Positions 23,078-34,051 of a stretch of 45,588 bases of DNA are shown piece after piece. Made by a program: the position numbers and the translations under genes. Under the pieces are notes generated by a model. It was not told the origin of the DNA and ran no database searches. It saw nothing but the letters and a program-made list of their open reading frames with translations. Each line of letters starts with the position of its first letter. The first letter of the stretch is position 1. The stretch lies in NCBI GenBank assembly GCA_015501595.1, contig JADNRX010000413.1, positions 1-45,588 of the forward strand, written 5' to 3'. This DNA is from Hymenopellis radicata. Taxonomy: Eukaryota; Basidiomycota; Agaricomycetes; Agaricales; Physalacriaceae.

Positions 23078-24414
23078 TAGAGATAGGCACGAGTGTCCAC
23101 CCGGGTGCATCTGCCACCCGGGAGGCAAGTATTCGTGCTGCCAAAGCCATATCTGGCACCCGTCAAAATACTTGCCACCCGCGGGTACTTGACCCGCGGG
23201 TGAAGTACTTGCCAAGTACTTGCCTTATTGGCAAGTACTTGGAGTATCCGGGTGTGCAAGTACTTGCGCAAAGTACTGCCATTGTTGAGAGTTTTTCATG
23301 CCCGCTGACGTCCCCCGAGCAATTGCGCGGGGGCATTCAACGTGCATGATGCATTCCGTGGGTGTTCACACATCCGTTAGTTTGCACTAACGAGATGTGG
23401 ACACGCACGGGCCGCGAGAGGATGGTGAGGAGGCCGTAGGCGACGGTATTGGGCGAGATGTCGGTGGAAGAGGAGGAGATCCACGGAAGCTGTGTTACTG
23501 GCGGCGAGTAACCCGAGGTGGAGGTACGGCGGGGGGATGGTGACGTCTGGAGCAGAGAGATGGCGCCTGCGGGACGATGAAGTAAGTAGAATTAATTACA
23601 AGCAGGGAAACGCGCACCGTTTGGGGCTGGACGCGTCCGCAACGCCATCCAGCCCGTCGTCTGACTTCTCCTCCGTGAGCGCAGTTAACGTCTGCACGCC
23701 TGTGCCGTATTGTAGTCCCGGGCGGTCCAGGTAGCGCCGTCCCGAAGACAAACGCAAAGAAAGCACCCCGGAATGCATCCGAGGGCGCAGCGGCCGGCGC
23801 TGAGCCAAGTCAATCCCGTGGGCGACGTCCTATAGCAAGGCGGCCTCGTCCTGAGGGCTTACGCCGTCCAGATCCGTACGAAAGAGTGCCGTCGTGCAGA
23901 CGAGCACCAAAATGCGCCCCGGAACGTATCCGAGGGCGCAGCAGCCGGCGCGAAGCCAAACTGCACCACAAAAGCAACAGAACACGAAGAGGAGAAGTAG
24001 ATTAAGCCCCAGAAGAAGTTCTGGGGCCGACGAGCACGACACAAAGGTCGTGCTCTGATGGTAAGAGCGAAAGAGCAAGGATCTGATCAGATCGATCCTT
24101 ATCCGGCAACTGCCGGGACACTCGGCGATCTCGGCGATCGCGGAATTTCTTCGACCAGGTCGTTTCTCAACGACGTTGGGCTCATTCAAGCTCAAATAAA
24201 TTTGAATAAATTCTATAAAAATTGTATCTACCTATATGCAGGTATGAGGCAAGTACTTGTGCCAAGTACTTGCCTCGGCAAAGCCATACTCGCCACCTGC
24301 GTCACCACCCGTGGGAAACAGATACTTGCCACCCGGGTGCCGGGTGCGGCACCACCCGGGTGATCGAAATACTTGCCGGCACCCGCAAGTATCTGCCACT
24401 CGTGCCGATCTCTA
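23078..24414 (+). mobile_element. Non-autonomous hAT-like element C (1337 bp)
   Basis: Bounded by perfect 8-bp target duplications ACTAGGGA (23070-23077 and 24415-24422). Ends TAGAGATAGGCACGAGTG and CACTCGTGCCGATCTCTA are near-perfect inverted repeats that share TAGAGAT and CACGAGT with element A. Both subterminal regions (23150-23280 and 24240-24400) are packed with the palindrome CAAGTACTTG and with CACCCGGGTG-type palindromes. The interior shows no transposase and holds an imperfect repeat (about 23750-23815 with 23909-23963). Paralogous empty sites read GTACTCGGGGAAGAG (39139-39150, complement) and the same near 34040. Confidence 0.82.
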
Positions 24415-24659
24415 ACTAGGGAAGAGATCAATCACTGCATTGCATAATGAAGCGTGCTTTAACCAAACACCGAAGAAGAGCGGAGTCACGAGGATTGGAA
24501 CGCATTGTCTAGAAGCGCTGGACAAAAAGTGTGGGATGGTACGATGATAACGGAGTTTTTGAAGCCATATGTTCATATGCTAAAGATCCCTGGAAGCGGG
24601 AGAAGACACCGGTGTGGCAGTGAGTGATCAAAAAGTAGACCAAAGCAGCCACCACCGTT

Positions 24660-24790
24660 CGTCTAGACGGAAATGGCCCGCACCCACGAGAACTCCGTGT
24701 TTGAGTACATTACATGTTGATTCCTGAGAGCACCCAGATTCAGTGCAGCGAGAACTAGGAGAGATGACGGAGATTTTGAAGCCATGTCAA
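24660..24790 (-). pseudogene. Detached 5' end of the cysteine-rich membrane protein gene
   Basis: The minus strand reads SSLLVLAALNLGALRNQHVM and then SNTEFSW with the same following intron start, so this is an additional exon-1 copy next to the disrupted gene. Nothing downstream of the first intron is retained. Confidence 0.6.
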
Positions 24791-25210
24791 AGATCCATGG
24801 AAGATAGACGACACCGGTTGTAGCAGTGGATGATGATCTGCTGATGGCGAAGTAGAGGATTATGAAACGAATGCTACATGATGCCCAGATAGAACAAGAA
24901 TGCTGGTATGCTAGGCGCCGCCCAAGAATACGCTGCGGTAACGAGAGGCTCACTGTTAAGAATCAGCACAGCATATGGAAGATCAAGCCACTTGCCAAAC
25001 AGATGCACATATGTCCTCCTTGCGATCTACCTTCATGGGAAGCTGATAATCTGTGCGAGATGAGCTTTGTGTTCCCGCTGAGGACTTAAGCCATGATTCC
25101 ACGCCGGAGCCAGGACGACAGAAAAACGACCACTCAACTTTCATGATTCCCAGCCACGTGTTTTACATCGCTCTTGCTGTTTTTGCTGATGTAGGATTCT
25201 AAGTCCATAT
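24790..25210 (+). repeat. Shared module M between membrane-protein and F-box genes
   Basis: Present three times: here, 33580-33950 (inverted) and 38510-38940 (inverted). A frame starting near 24862 (MKRMLHDAQIEQECWYARR) stays open in two copies with mostly conservative changes, so coding is possible, but I cannot attach a family or start codon and list it as a repeat. Confidence 0.5.
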
Positions 25211-25212
25211 GC

Positions 25213-25219
25213 TTTATAA
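25213..25219 (+). promoter_or_regulatory. TATA box of the left F-box-like gene
   Basis: TTTATAAG lies 140-145 nt upstream of the preferred start at 25358 and about 70 nt upstream of the alternative ATG at 25283. The mirror copy has lost it (TTGTAAAG near 33570). Confidence 0.4.
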
Positions 25220-25357
25220 GACGGAGTGCCGTTGACTGCTTTGAAAGAGCCATCACGGTAGGACGAACGTGTTACCGATCACATGACTGATTTGGCGGCT
25301 CGGTTTCGATTGTTCAGGGGTTACTGCGACTCCTTTGCTTTGCACTCCATCCTCGAC

Positions 25358-26778
25358 ATGGTGCTCCTAATTGACCTACCTGTGGAGGTGCTCACCCTTA
25401 CACTCGGCCACTTGCATGACGAGAATGTCTCTCTCACAAGCGTCTCCTTGGCCGGAAACAGGGCGCTGACGGCCATTGCCCAAAACCTCATGCTTCGCGA
25501 CCTGCGTATCTGCTTGAAGCTCCCAATTGACAGTGGGCATCGCTTCTATCCTACTTTCAGACGTATATGCAACACGCACGCGCTGCGCAACGCCGTGCGC
25601 TCCGTCACGTTCCAATTTCGCTCAGAGTTGACGAATCTCGACCTACTGCCACTACTGGACCTCCTTCGGAAATACTTTCTGAAATTAACGAGCGTGACGC
25701 ATGTTCACATTCGCTGCATTGCTCATTGTCCCGATCGACATGGCACCTGCCTTACCCCTACTTTGCTCATTTCGGTTCTGCGCCTTCCGGCCCTCCGGAC
25801 GTTGGTCGTTGACAATTGCATTATAAACCACCACATTGTTCCAGACTCGCTCCGTTGCCGCAGCCTCCGCACGCTCATTCTCAACGCCTCTACTTCCAAA
25901 CGTGTGCCATTTTACTCCCAGGACCCTCCCCCTCACTCCCTTCTCAAGTACACTCCCGCAGTCAGCGTGATAGAGATGATGGGTGTAGAGTTTAAAGACA
26001 ACCTGCCGATGGGATATGAATCCTGTCTGTCGGGTGTCTTCAAGTGGATAGTTCCGGGAGTCGAAAACAACCTTGACTCCCGGCAGCCGCGTAGGATGCA
26101 TCTCGTGTGCGAATGTGAGGCTGATTATTGTCTCTATCGACCTGTAATTGCTCGTCTCTGCGTAAGCCCCCACACTTTGTTCTAGGTGTGATTCCTAACT
26201 CTCCCGAAAGACTGCCCTTAAATCGTTCAAAGTGCTCGAAGAGCTTGTCTTCGACAAAGACATGGAATGGGGGCCATTGGAAGCGGCGCACCACTCATTT
26301 ACAGAGCTTTCTTTGGCGGGTCGTGGAGTTCTCAAGAGACTGTCTCTAAACTTCGGGATATCAGGCTATGACAAGGAAACACCGTACATCTGCGAAGCCC
26401 TGCAGCGCCTATCCAATCTAGAAGAAGTGACTCTTGAGTGTGATGGTACTGATGTAAGTACAGTGCAATTACGCGTCGGGCTGACTCGGTGTTAACCACG
26501 AATTCCCCTAGGAGGATCTACTAGCCTGCATTGCCGCACATCCCTCGCTGCGATGTGTCTACTTCCATGATGCACCGTTGAGTGATCCGGAGATACAGGA
26601 CCTCGCGCAGCGGATTGCCCAGCAGGCGCGCCAACTCACTCTCGTCGCATGGGTGCCTGTAGATGTAATGGCACAGATGAATGCAGATCGTACGATTGAG
26701 ATGAAGGTATACGAGCAGCCGAGATGGTTACAATTTGGCGGTGAGGATACAAAATGGTGGGAGGAATGTCAATTCTAG
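25358..26778 (+). CDS. F-box/LRR-like protein, intact left-arm copy
   Basis: Basidiomycete genomes carry many proteins of this shape, presumed substrate receptors of SCF ubiquitin ligases; the role here is unknown. Start at 25358 gives MVLLIDLPVEVLTLTLGHLHD, a degenerate F-box, preferred over ATG 25283 because paralogues usually begin M-V-L-L. Three exons: 25358-26161, 26211-26453, 26512-26778, giving 437 residues with no lesion. Leucine-rich segments follow (LDLLPLLDLLRKYF, LRLPALRTLVVDNC, LRTLILNAS, VLEELVFDKD, LSNLEEVTLECDGTD) and the C-terminus ends TKWWEECQF. Intron 1 has a CCTAAC branch site. The inverted partner at 32059-33449 is broken, so this is the surviving copy. Confidence 0.75.
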
Positions 26779-27840
26779 TATGTATCAAATGGATAATAGA
26801 TGTTGTTCGACTGCTCTTTCTGCATGCAGTTATTTTATCGCGCCCACTTGGCATGCGACCAACACGTCGATAACAATGCTTACCTTGCGTTAGCCGCGTT
26901 CCCGGGGAGCAGGTATTCTTCGTCTAGTAGATGATTAGCTTCTCTCCATTGGAAGGTTGCCTTTGTCGGTTGTTGAAACCCGTAATGTTGACCTGTCTAG
27001 CGGGTCAAGAGCGAAGAACTTGTGCCGTGTTTAATTTTGAATCACAAAAGCCCCGGACGGCCTATTCGTATACATGCTTTCCATGCAATTCAGAGGAAAT
27101 GCGGAGAATATTCGTGAGGCTAACCTCTTGAATTTGGATTGGGGGAAAAGACGTGTTTATACCGAGCCTATATGCGTGAAGATATCAACTATCATCGATA
27201 AGCTCATAGTACATTTATCGAGTCCCTTGAGCTGCCACCAGGTTATGGACTCGGGAACCACCTTTTCAGAACGCATTTGCGCGTATACAAGGTTTGTTGC
27301 TGCGCATAGGTCGAATCTCTACCGGACAGTTCGAAAAGGTAACGGTGACCAACTAAGAAGTTGGAACCGACGTCTCGAAGGTTTCAACGAGGCGTCATCC
27401 AACGTGAATAACAGACGAACGGGATGAACCAGAAAGACATACACCGCCAAACGGGAAAACACTTAATATCAGTGATCTGGCCATCTCCCGAGGTCCAGTG
27501 ATGGGTTCTGTGAAATTTCACCGTTGCGATCGTAAGTTTTCCAACTTCCGGGTAGTAATTAAATGTCCAACAGCTCGTTCACTAATTTTCCACTAATGAT
27601 CGGGCCGGGCTGTCCGCCTGCCTCGCTGGTGACAACTGCAGTGAGCAGCGCATGTTAGTATCACAATGGCTCGAAGAATTGTTGATGTTCTGTAATAATC
27701 AAGTCAGCATTACGGTTTGAATCTGTAATGCTAGGCACTGTTTGCAACGTATCTCTTAAGTATCTCTGGCTTTTAGTACTAAGAAGGGCGGCCGGGAGAT
27801 CACGAAGGGCATCAGGATGATCACATTTCTTCCTGTTCGT
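26779..27840. other. End of the left arm and unique flank, no supported gene
   Basis: Homology to the right arm continues to about 27300 (partner 31440-31930). A plus frame 27074-27427 is open but its partner is interrupted, which argues against coding. Confidence 0.35.
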
Positions 27841-27915
27841 AGCAACTTAGTCGAGTGGCTATGCGTGTCGTTCAAACGCTCGGTCTTTTGGTTCGAGTCC
27901 CACTGGTTTCGAATC
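27841..27915 (+). pseudogene. tRNA-Ser/Leu-like relic with intact internal promoter boxes
   Basis: TAGTCGAGTGG (27848-27858) fits the A-box consensus and GGTTCGAGTCC (27890-27900) the B box, 31 nt apart as in a type I tRNA gene. The D arm resembles tRNA-Ser/Leu. Acceptor ends do not pair and the anticodon arm is irregular, so it is a relic or a tRNA-derived element, not a working tRNA. Confidence 0.45.
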
Positions 27916-29015
27916 ATTATTTTCACTCATTTGTAAGCGGGCCAGTGCAGTGGAAGGCCACAGACCAAGTAGTAGACATTTAATGAGTACCCGAGAGTTG
28001 AAAATTTAATGGAGGGTCCAGCGGCTGGACTAAAACCGGAGAATCTGTGAATTCCAGTTGTCCGCCGTTTGGCGGTGTACATGGACTTTGTACGACGCAC
28101 AATACTAAAGCCAGAACTCCACTTCACCGCCGGCTTAACGCGACGGCCTGGGCGAAATCGATGCATTGACAATAGTTCGGGGAAGATTGTCTCCCTGGCC
28201 ATGTGCTTGTGTACTACGAGCGGAAGAAAACTGAGAGTGGTCGAGAGTTACCGAGTGACATTTAAAAGTAGTAGGGACGAAGCTACCCTCTTTCGCCATG
28301 CTGACCGCCGCCGTCCCCCCAGGACTGATTCTTGCTGAGGAGCAGACCAAACATTAGGACTCACCTTTGACGTCGGAACAGCTTTTGAGACCCGTGTTGA
28401 AAGATGGGCACGGCAGAGAGTACCAATTGAAGACGGACGTTCGCCTACGTTGGAATTCAATTGTGATTCCCTTGAAGGTCATGTACTACGTCGAGCACAG
28501 TATTTTCAGGACCTTGAGAGGGCAGAGCACTTGCCAGTGAATCTCGCAAGTTCCTACTTGGGACTAGGGCGAGTAAGTTTCCTTGTCCTTTCCTAGAAGC
28601 CTCTACACGTATTTAGAAGCGTCGAACGAGAGTAGACTAATACTAGATGCATGATGAAACAGTATGAGAAGGAGTGAGGCCATCAGATCTCTCGGTCGAT
28701 AAGCGCCCGGTTAAGCGCCGCGAATAGACGCCCAGGCCAGGGCCCAACTGGAAGGCTACATACATTCTCTGTGTCTTCGCCTCCTTCTCTCCAGCGTCCG
28801 ACCTCCCACCAGCAACGGAAACAGCTTTCAGGTATTTCGAACTCGGCCCGCTTTCCCAACCCCGCACCCCCGATTGGCAGGACCCGACGATCCCCCGGCC
28901 CTGGAGCAATGACAATTGTAATTCGCAATTAGCAAATTCCACGTCCTCCATCCACTTCGTCATGCCAAGGGAGATGTGCTTTGGTTGGGGGAGCCGGGCG
29001 GAGCATGCCATAAGC
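27916..29015. other. Spacer between duplication arms, no supported gene
   Basis: The long minus frame 28643-29296 is antisense to the promoter and first exon of the aminotransferase gene and is Arg-rich, typical of a shadow frame. Confidence 0.4.
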
Positions 29016-29020
29016 CCCCG

Positions 29021-29027
29021 TATAAAA
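29021..29027 (+). promoter_or_regulatory. TATA box of the ornithine aminotransferase gene
   Basis: TATAAAAG in a GC-rich context, 125 nt upstream of the ATG at 29146; CCGATTGGC, an inverted CCAAT, lies about 150 nt further upstream (near 28870). Confidence 0.55.
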
Positions 29028-29145
29028 GGGCGGGCGGACCTAGACTCCCCGATCACGACGCGGGTTTCACATCCACCGTCATCGCTACCCATCGATTTTA
29101 CTTGCCATCGCACACATCGACGCACGACACGACAATTACAGGAAT

Positions 29146-30825
29146 ATGGCGAACACAAACGGAGTCCATCTGTCAAGCGCAGACGTGATCCGCATGGAAC
29201 ACGAGTTTGGTGCACACAAGTGAGTAGCAACTTTTTTCGACGACGACGCCCCGATGGCGGCACACGACAGCGAAGCAGGCGTCCACAGGCGCCCACACGG
29301 CGTCTATACTTTATTGTATCACATCATCCCGCACAGCATACGAGCGCCTACACGGCAGCATGACCCCGAGCCTATCATAATTCCCTCTGCGCGATTATAG
29401 CCTTCGACTCAATTCCCACCCCTTGTTGCATCTCGTCCTTTCCCCATTCCTACCTGCATGCTCATATCGCATTTTACAGCTACCACCCGCTCCCCGTCGT
29501 CTTTGACCGCGCGCTGGGCGCCAAGGTCTGGGATCCCGAGGGGAAAGAATATATCGATATGTTATCTGCTTATTCGTGCGTCCACGCTCCATCCATCTCA
29601 GATCAAACTAAACGAATTCACAGAGCCGTAAACCAAGGCCACTGCCACCCGCGCATCGTCTCCGCCCTCGTCACCCAAGCCCAACGGCTGTCGCTCTCCT
29701 CCCGCGCCTTCTACAACTCCGTCTTCCCCTCTTTCGCCCAAAAAATTACCGCCACCTCGGCTACGACATGGTCCTCCCCATGAACACCGGCGCCGAAGCC
29801 GTCGAGACCGCCCTCAAGCTCTCCCGCAAGTGGGCGTACATGGTCAAAGGCGTCCCAGAAAACTCGGCAATCATACTCAGCGTGGAAGGCAACTTTCACG
29901 GACGCACGCTAGGCGTCGTCAGTCTCAGCACGGACCCAGATTGTCGGGCGGGATTCGGGCCGTACTAGCGGGCGTGGGGCCGACGTTTGTTGACGGCAAG
30001 GAGACCAAGACTATTCGGTACGGCGTGGCGGAGGACGTTGAGCGCGCGCTGGCGCTCTATGGAGAGAAGGTCGCTGCGTTCCTCGTAGAACCTATCCAAG
30101 GCGAGGCAGGGATCGTCGTTCCCCCAGAAGGCTACCTCGCGCGTGTGGCGGAGCTGTGCAAGGCGCACAACGTCCTCTTCATCTGCGACGAAATTCAGAC
30201 TGGGCTTTGTCGGACAGGCAAGATGCTCGCATCCGAGTGGGACGGTGTACGACCGGACATTGTTCTGGGTAAAGCACTGAGCGGTGGTTTGTACCCAGTC
30301 TCAGCTGTCCTAGCAGACAAGGCGGTGATGTTGTGCATCAAGCCAGGCGAGCACGGGTCGACGTATGGTGGGAATCCGCTGGGGTGCGCGGTAGCGATTG
30401 CCGCGCTGGACGTGCTTCGGGACGAGAACCTGGCGGAGCGCGCGCAGAGACTGGGCGAGATCTTCAGAACGGAGGTGGCGGCGCTGGGGATGACTGTGCG
30501 CGGACGCGGTCTGCTGAATGCTGTGGTATTCCAAGAGAGCGACAAGAAGCGGAGTGCGTGGCAGTTCTGTTTGCTGCTGAAGAGCCGGGGTGTTCTCGCG
30601 AAACCGACGCACATTAATATCGTGCGGTTTGCGCCTGCGTTGGTGATTGAGGAGGAGGATATGAGGCAGGCGATCAAGATTATCGGGGAGTGTTATACGG
30701 ATCAGGTGTGTTTGGTTTCCCGGTTGACCGTTTTCTGTTTCTGATGAGCGGATTTCTTGTAGCTTGAGGATATCCCTGGTGAGGTGGAGAGTGAGGTGGG
30801 ATATGAGGAGCATGGGGACAATTAA
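29146..30825 (+). CDS. Ornithine aminotransferase (PLP-dependent class III)
   Basis: Transfers the delta-amino group of ornithine to 2-oxoglutarate, linking arginine breakdown to proline and glutamate. Exons 29146-29219, 29480-29575, 29624-30705, 30763-30825; intron 1 is unusually long (260 nt). Motifs: [113 protein letters not shown] (PLP lysine), [16 protein letters not shown]. Two single-base losses break the frame: at the CC of 29755-29756 and at C 29965. Adding both bases yields 438 residues, the normal length. With complete splice sites, promoter and motifs, base-call error is as likely as pseudogenisation. It sits between the duplication arms and is single-copy here. Confidence 0.9.
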
Positions 30826-31167
30826 ATTGCTCGCGGATATCCTTTATTGGCGACTCGAGGAGTGTATATATGTACTCTACGAGATCTGATGTAATCGTAA
30901 TGTACCTTTATGCGTACAGAGTTTGCCGCTGGTGATAGCTTGCGCATCTATTGTCGAGGAAGCTGAATGGACAAGCTAGGCCCACATGTATACTATTATC
31001 ATTGTATGACCCATCAGAAACGTGTGGCGCACATTCACAAATCTGTGACGATTCGAAAGCATGGATATCATCGGTTGTTGCTTCGAGGTGTTACAACTGA
31101 AGTGCGCTACAGTCAATATGTGACCAGTCACCAGATATAGAAAAAGTTGAAATCTCGTAAGACTAGT
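30826..31167. other. Intergenic, 3' flank of the aminotransferase gene
   Basis: No open frame with support. Contains the T-run terminator (A5 on the plus strand near 31140-31145) of the tRNA-like sequence that follows. Confidence 0.4.
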
Positions 31168-31237
31168 GGACACATTGGGAATTGAACCCAACACTCCGCT
31201 GCTAAGCGGCGTGATAAACCAACTACACCATGTGCCC
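31168..31237 (-). pseudogene. tRNA-Ala(AGC) copy with a shortened anticodon arm
   Basis: 70 nt, matching the intact tRNA-Ala genes except for four missing bases in the anticodon arm. CCGCT/AGCGG can form five pairs but leave a loop of only four bases, so the AGC cannot be presented normally. Acceptor, D and T arms, both promoter boxes and the terminator are kept. Confidence 0.75.
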
Positions 31238-32058
31238 GATGCGCATTGTCCTGTAATTCCTGTCACGATGGTGTCCGCCTTCCGTAAGAAGAATGAAGCT
31301 TCGATAGCTTTGACGGGAATCCTACTAGTAACAGCGTGCGAACAGCGAAACGTCAACTGCGACCGAAGGTTCAGACGCGGTTCCAGCTAATCCAGTCAAA
31401 TTGAATGACACCTCGCGAGCTTTCACGGCCCCGGCGTTGAATGCCACTCCCCTCGTTCAGTTTGACTAGGTAAAATGCCAATCAATGGGTGCACAGGAGC
31501 TGACTGAGAAAGAAAGAGCGCCACTTCGTCTGGTGTATACCACCGTGGCGCGATATTCTACAACCTCCCGAGTCCGCCTTCGAGTTGGGACCTGGGCTTG
31601 AGCATCTGCGCTTATCGATAAGCTGTACTTGATACTAGTTGATATCTTCACGCATACTATATAGGCTACATAAAAGCGCGTTCTTCCTCCAATCCAAGAG
31701 GTTTGGCTCATGAATAATCTCTGCATTTCCTCTGAATTGTAGGGAAAGTTTCTCGAACATGTACATGAATAGGCAGCCACCCTTGTGATTCAAAATTAAA
31801 CACGGCATACGTTCTTCGCTCTTACATACAGGTCAACCATGACTCGTCGGTCGGAGCTGGTATTACGGATGCATCGACGACCGACCAAGGCAAACTTTCA
31901 ATGGAAAGAGGGTAATCAACTACTAGACGATGTGCTAACTCAAGGTAAGCATTGTTATAGACGAGTGCTGGTACGACACATTACGACTCCCGCATGCGCA
32001 GCCGGTGTAATAGACTAACTACACGGAGGAAGGGCGGTCAAGCAACATCCGTTATTCA

Positions 32059-33449
32059 TTAGAATCGACATTCCTCCCACCACTTTGTATCCTCACCGCC
32101 AAATTGTAACCATCTCGGCTCCTCGTATACCTTCATCTCAATCGTACGATCTGCATTCATCTGTGCCATGACATATGCAGGCACCCATGCGACGAGAGTG
32201 AGTTGGCGCGCCTGCAGGGCAATGCGGTGCGCAAGGTCCTGTATATCCAGGTCAATCGACGGTGCAACATGGAAGTAGACACATCGCAGCGAAGGATGCG
32301 CGGCAATGCAGGCTAGTAGAGCCTCCTACGGGAATTCATAGTTAACACCGATTCAGCAAGAGATGCTTCGCTTACATCAGTACCATCGCACTCAAGAGTC
32401 ACTTCTTCTAGATCGGATAGGCGCCGCAGGGCTTCGCAGATGTACGGCGTTTCCTTGCCATAGTCTGATATCCCGAACAGTAGCGACAGTCTCTTGAGAA
32501 CTCCACGACCCGCCACAGAAAGGTCTGTAAACGAGCGGCGCGCCGCTTCCAGTGCGTCCCGTTTGATGACTTTGTCGAAGACAAGCTCTTCGAGCATTTT
32601 GAATGATTCAAGGGCAGTCTTTCGGGGGAGAGTCAGAAATCACACCTAGAACAAAGTGTGAAGGCTTACGCAGAGACGAACAATTACATCAAGATAGCGA
32701 CACGAAGAAGACTGACAGTCGCACACGAAATGTATCCTCCGCGGCCGTCGGGAGTCAACGTTGTTTTCAGCTCCCGGAACTATCCACCTGAAGACACCCG
32801 ACAGACAGGATTGATATCCCATCGGCAGGTTGTCCTTCAACTCTGCGCCCCTTATCTCTAGCACGCTCACCGCGGGAGTGTACTCGAGAAGGGAGTGAGG
32901 GGGAGGGTCTTGGAAGTGAAGTGGCACATGTGAAGCAGAGGCGTTAAGGACCAGCACGCGGAGGCTATGGGAGCAGCGGGAGCCTTGAATAACGCGGTGG
33001 CTTATGCTGAGGCAATCCTCAACGACCAACGTCCGGAGGCCCGGAAGGCGTAGCGCCCAAATGAACACAGTGGGGGTAACGCAGGTATAACGTCGATTGG
33101 CGAACATGCGTCACGCTCTTCAGCTTCACAAAGTATTTCCGAAGGAGGTCTAGTAGTGGCAGGAGGTCGAGATTGCCCGGCTCTGAGCGACATTGGAACG
33201 TGACGGAGCGCACAGAGTTGCAGAGCGCGGGCTCCTTGCATATACGTCTGAAATTAGAATAGAGGGATGTCTACTGTCGATTGGGAAGTTGAGGCAGATA
33301 CGCAAGTCGCGCAACATGAGGTTTTGAGCGATGACTGTCAGCGCCCTGTTTCCGGCCAAGGAGATGCTTGTGAGAGAGACATTCTCGTCATGCAAATTAC
33401 CGAGTATGAGGGCGAGCACTTCCGGTGGAAGGTCAGGTAGGAGGACCAT
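32059..33449 (-). pseudogene. F-box/LRR-like protein, decayed right-arm copy
   Basis: Mirror partner of 25358-26778. It begins MVLLPDLPPEVLALILGNLH and can be followed to the C-terminus at 32059. Relative to the intact copy it is one base short just before the codons for RICNTHAL (near 33255), and a further deletion near 33090-33100 removes about 25 bp (the codons HIRCIAHC), changing frame twice. Later exons (LEELVFDKVIKRDALEAARR and the segment ending TKWWEECRF) are intact. Confidence 0.75.
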
Positions 33450-34051
33450 GTCGAGGATGGAATGCAAAGCCAAGGTGTCAGCAGCCCTGAGCAATCGAAC
33501 CATCAGTCAGGTGATCGGTAACACGTTCGTCCGACCGTGATGGCTCTTTCAAAGCAGTCAACGGCACTCCGTCTTGTAAAGCATATAGAGTTAGAATCTT
33601 ACATCAGCAAAAAACGGCAAGAACGACGGAAAACACGTGGCTGGGAATCATGAAAGTTGAGTGGTCGTTTTTCTGTCGTCCCGGCTCCGGCGTGGAATCA
33701 TGGCTGAATCCCGGCGGGGAGACAAGGCTCGCCGCGCACAGATTATCAGCTTCCCCTGATGGAAAATCGCAAGGAGGACATATGTGCATCTGTTTGGCAA
33801 GTGATTTGATCTTCCATATGCTGTGCTGATTCTTAATGAACCTCTCGTTACCGCAGCGTATTCTTGGCCAGTGCCTAGCATACCAGCATTCTTGCTCTAT
33901 CTGGGCCTCATGTAGCATTCGTTTTATACTCATCTACTTCGCCATCGGCAGATGATCATACACTGCTACACCGGTGTCGTCAGCTTCTAGACAATGCATC
34001 ACCTTTAAAGCACGCACTTCATTATGATTGATCTCTTCCCCGAGTACCAAC

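Larger units (their letters stand above)
17270..27300 (+). repeat. Left arm of a large inverted segmental duplication
   Basis: Successive blocks match the reverse complement of 31440-37175: 17270-19865 with 34590-37175, 21690-23070 with 34040-34587, 24790-25240 with 33580-33950, 25280-26900 with 31930-33530, 26900-27300 with 31440-31930. Blocks 20848-23070 and 24415-24600 also match the reverse complement of 38970-40800. Substitutions and small gaps are frequent, so the event is not very recent. The arm is lengthened by three transposons, at 21827-22252, 22260-22492 and 23078-24414. Confidence 0.88.

Noticed and set aside
23150..24400. Many short regularly spaced palindromes, considered as a CRISPR-like or satellite array
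   Set aside because: The repeats sit only at both ends of one element with target duplications, so they are subterminal repeats of a transposon in a eukaryotic genome.
28643..29296. 217-codon minus frame
   Set aside because: Covers the promoter, TATA box and first exon of the aminotransferase gene in antisense; Arg/Cys-rich and without motif.
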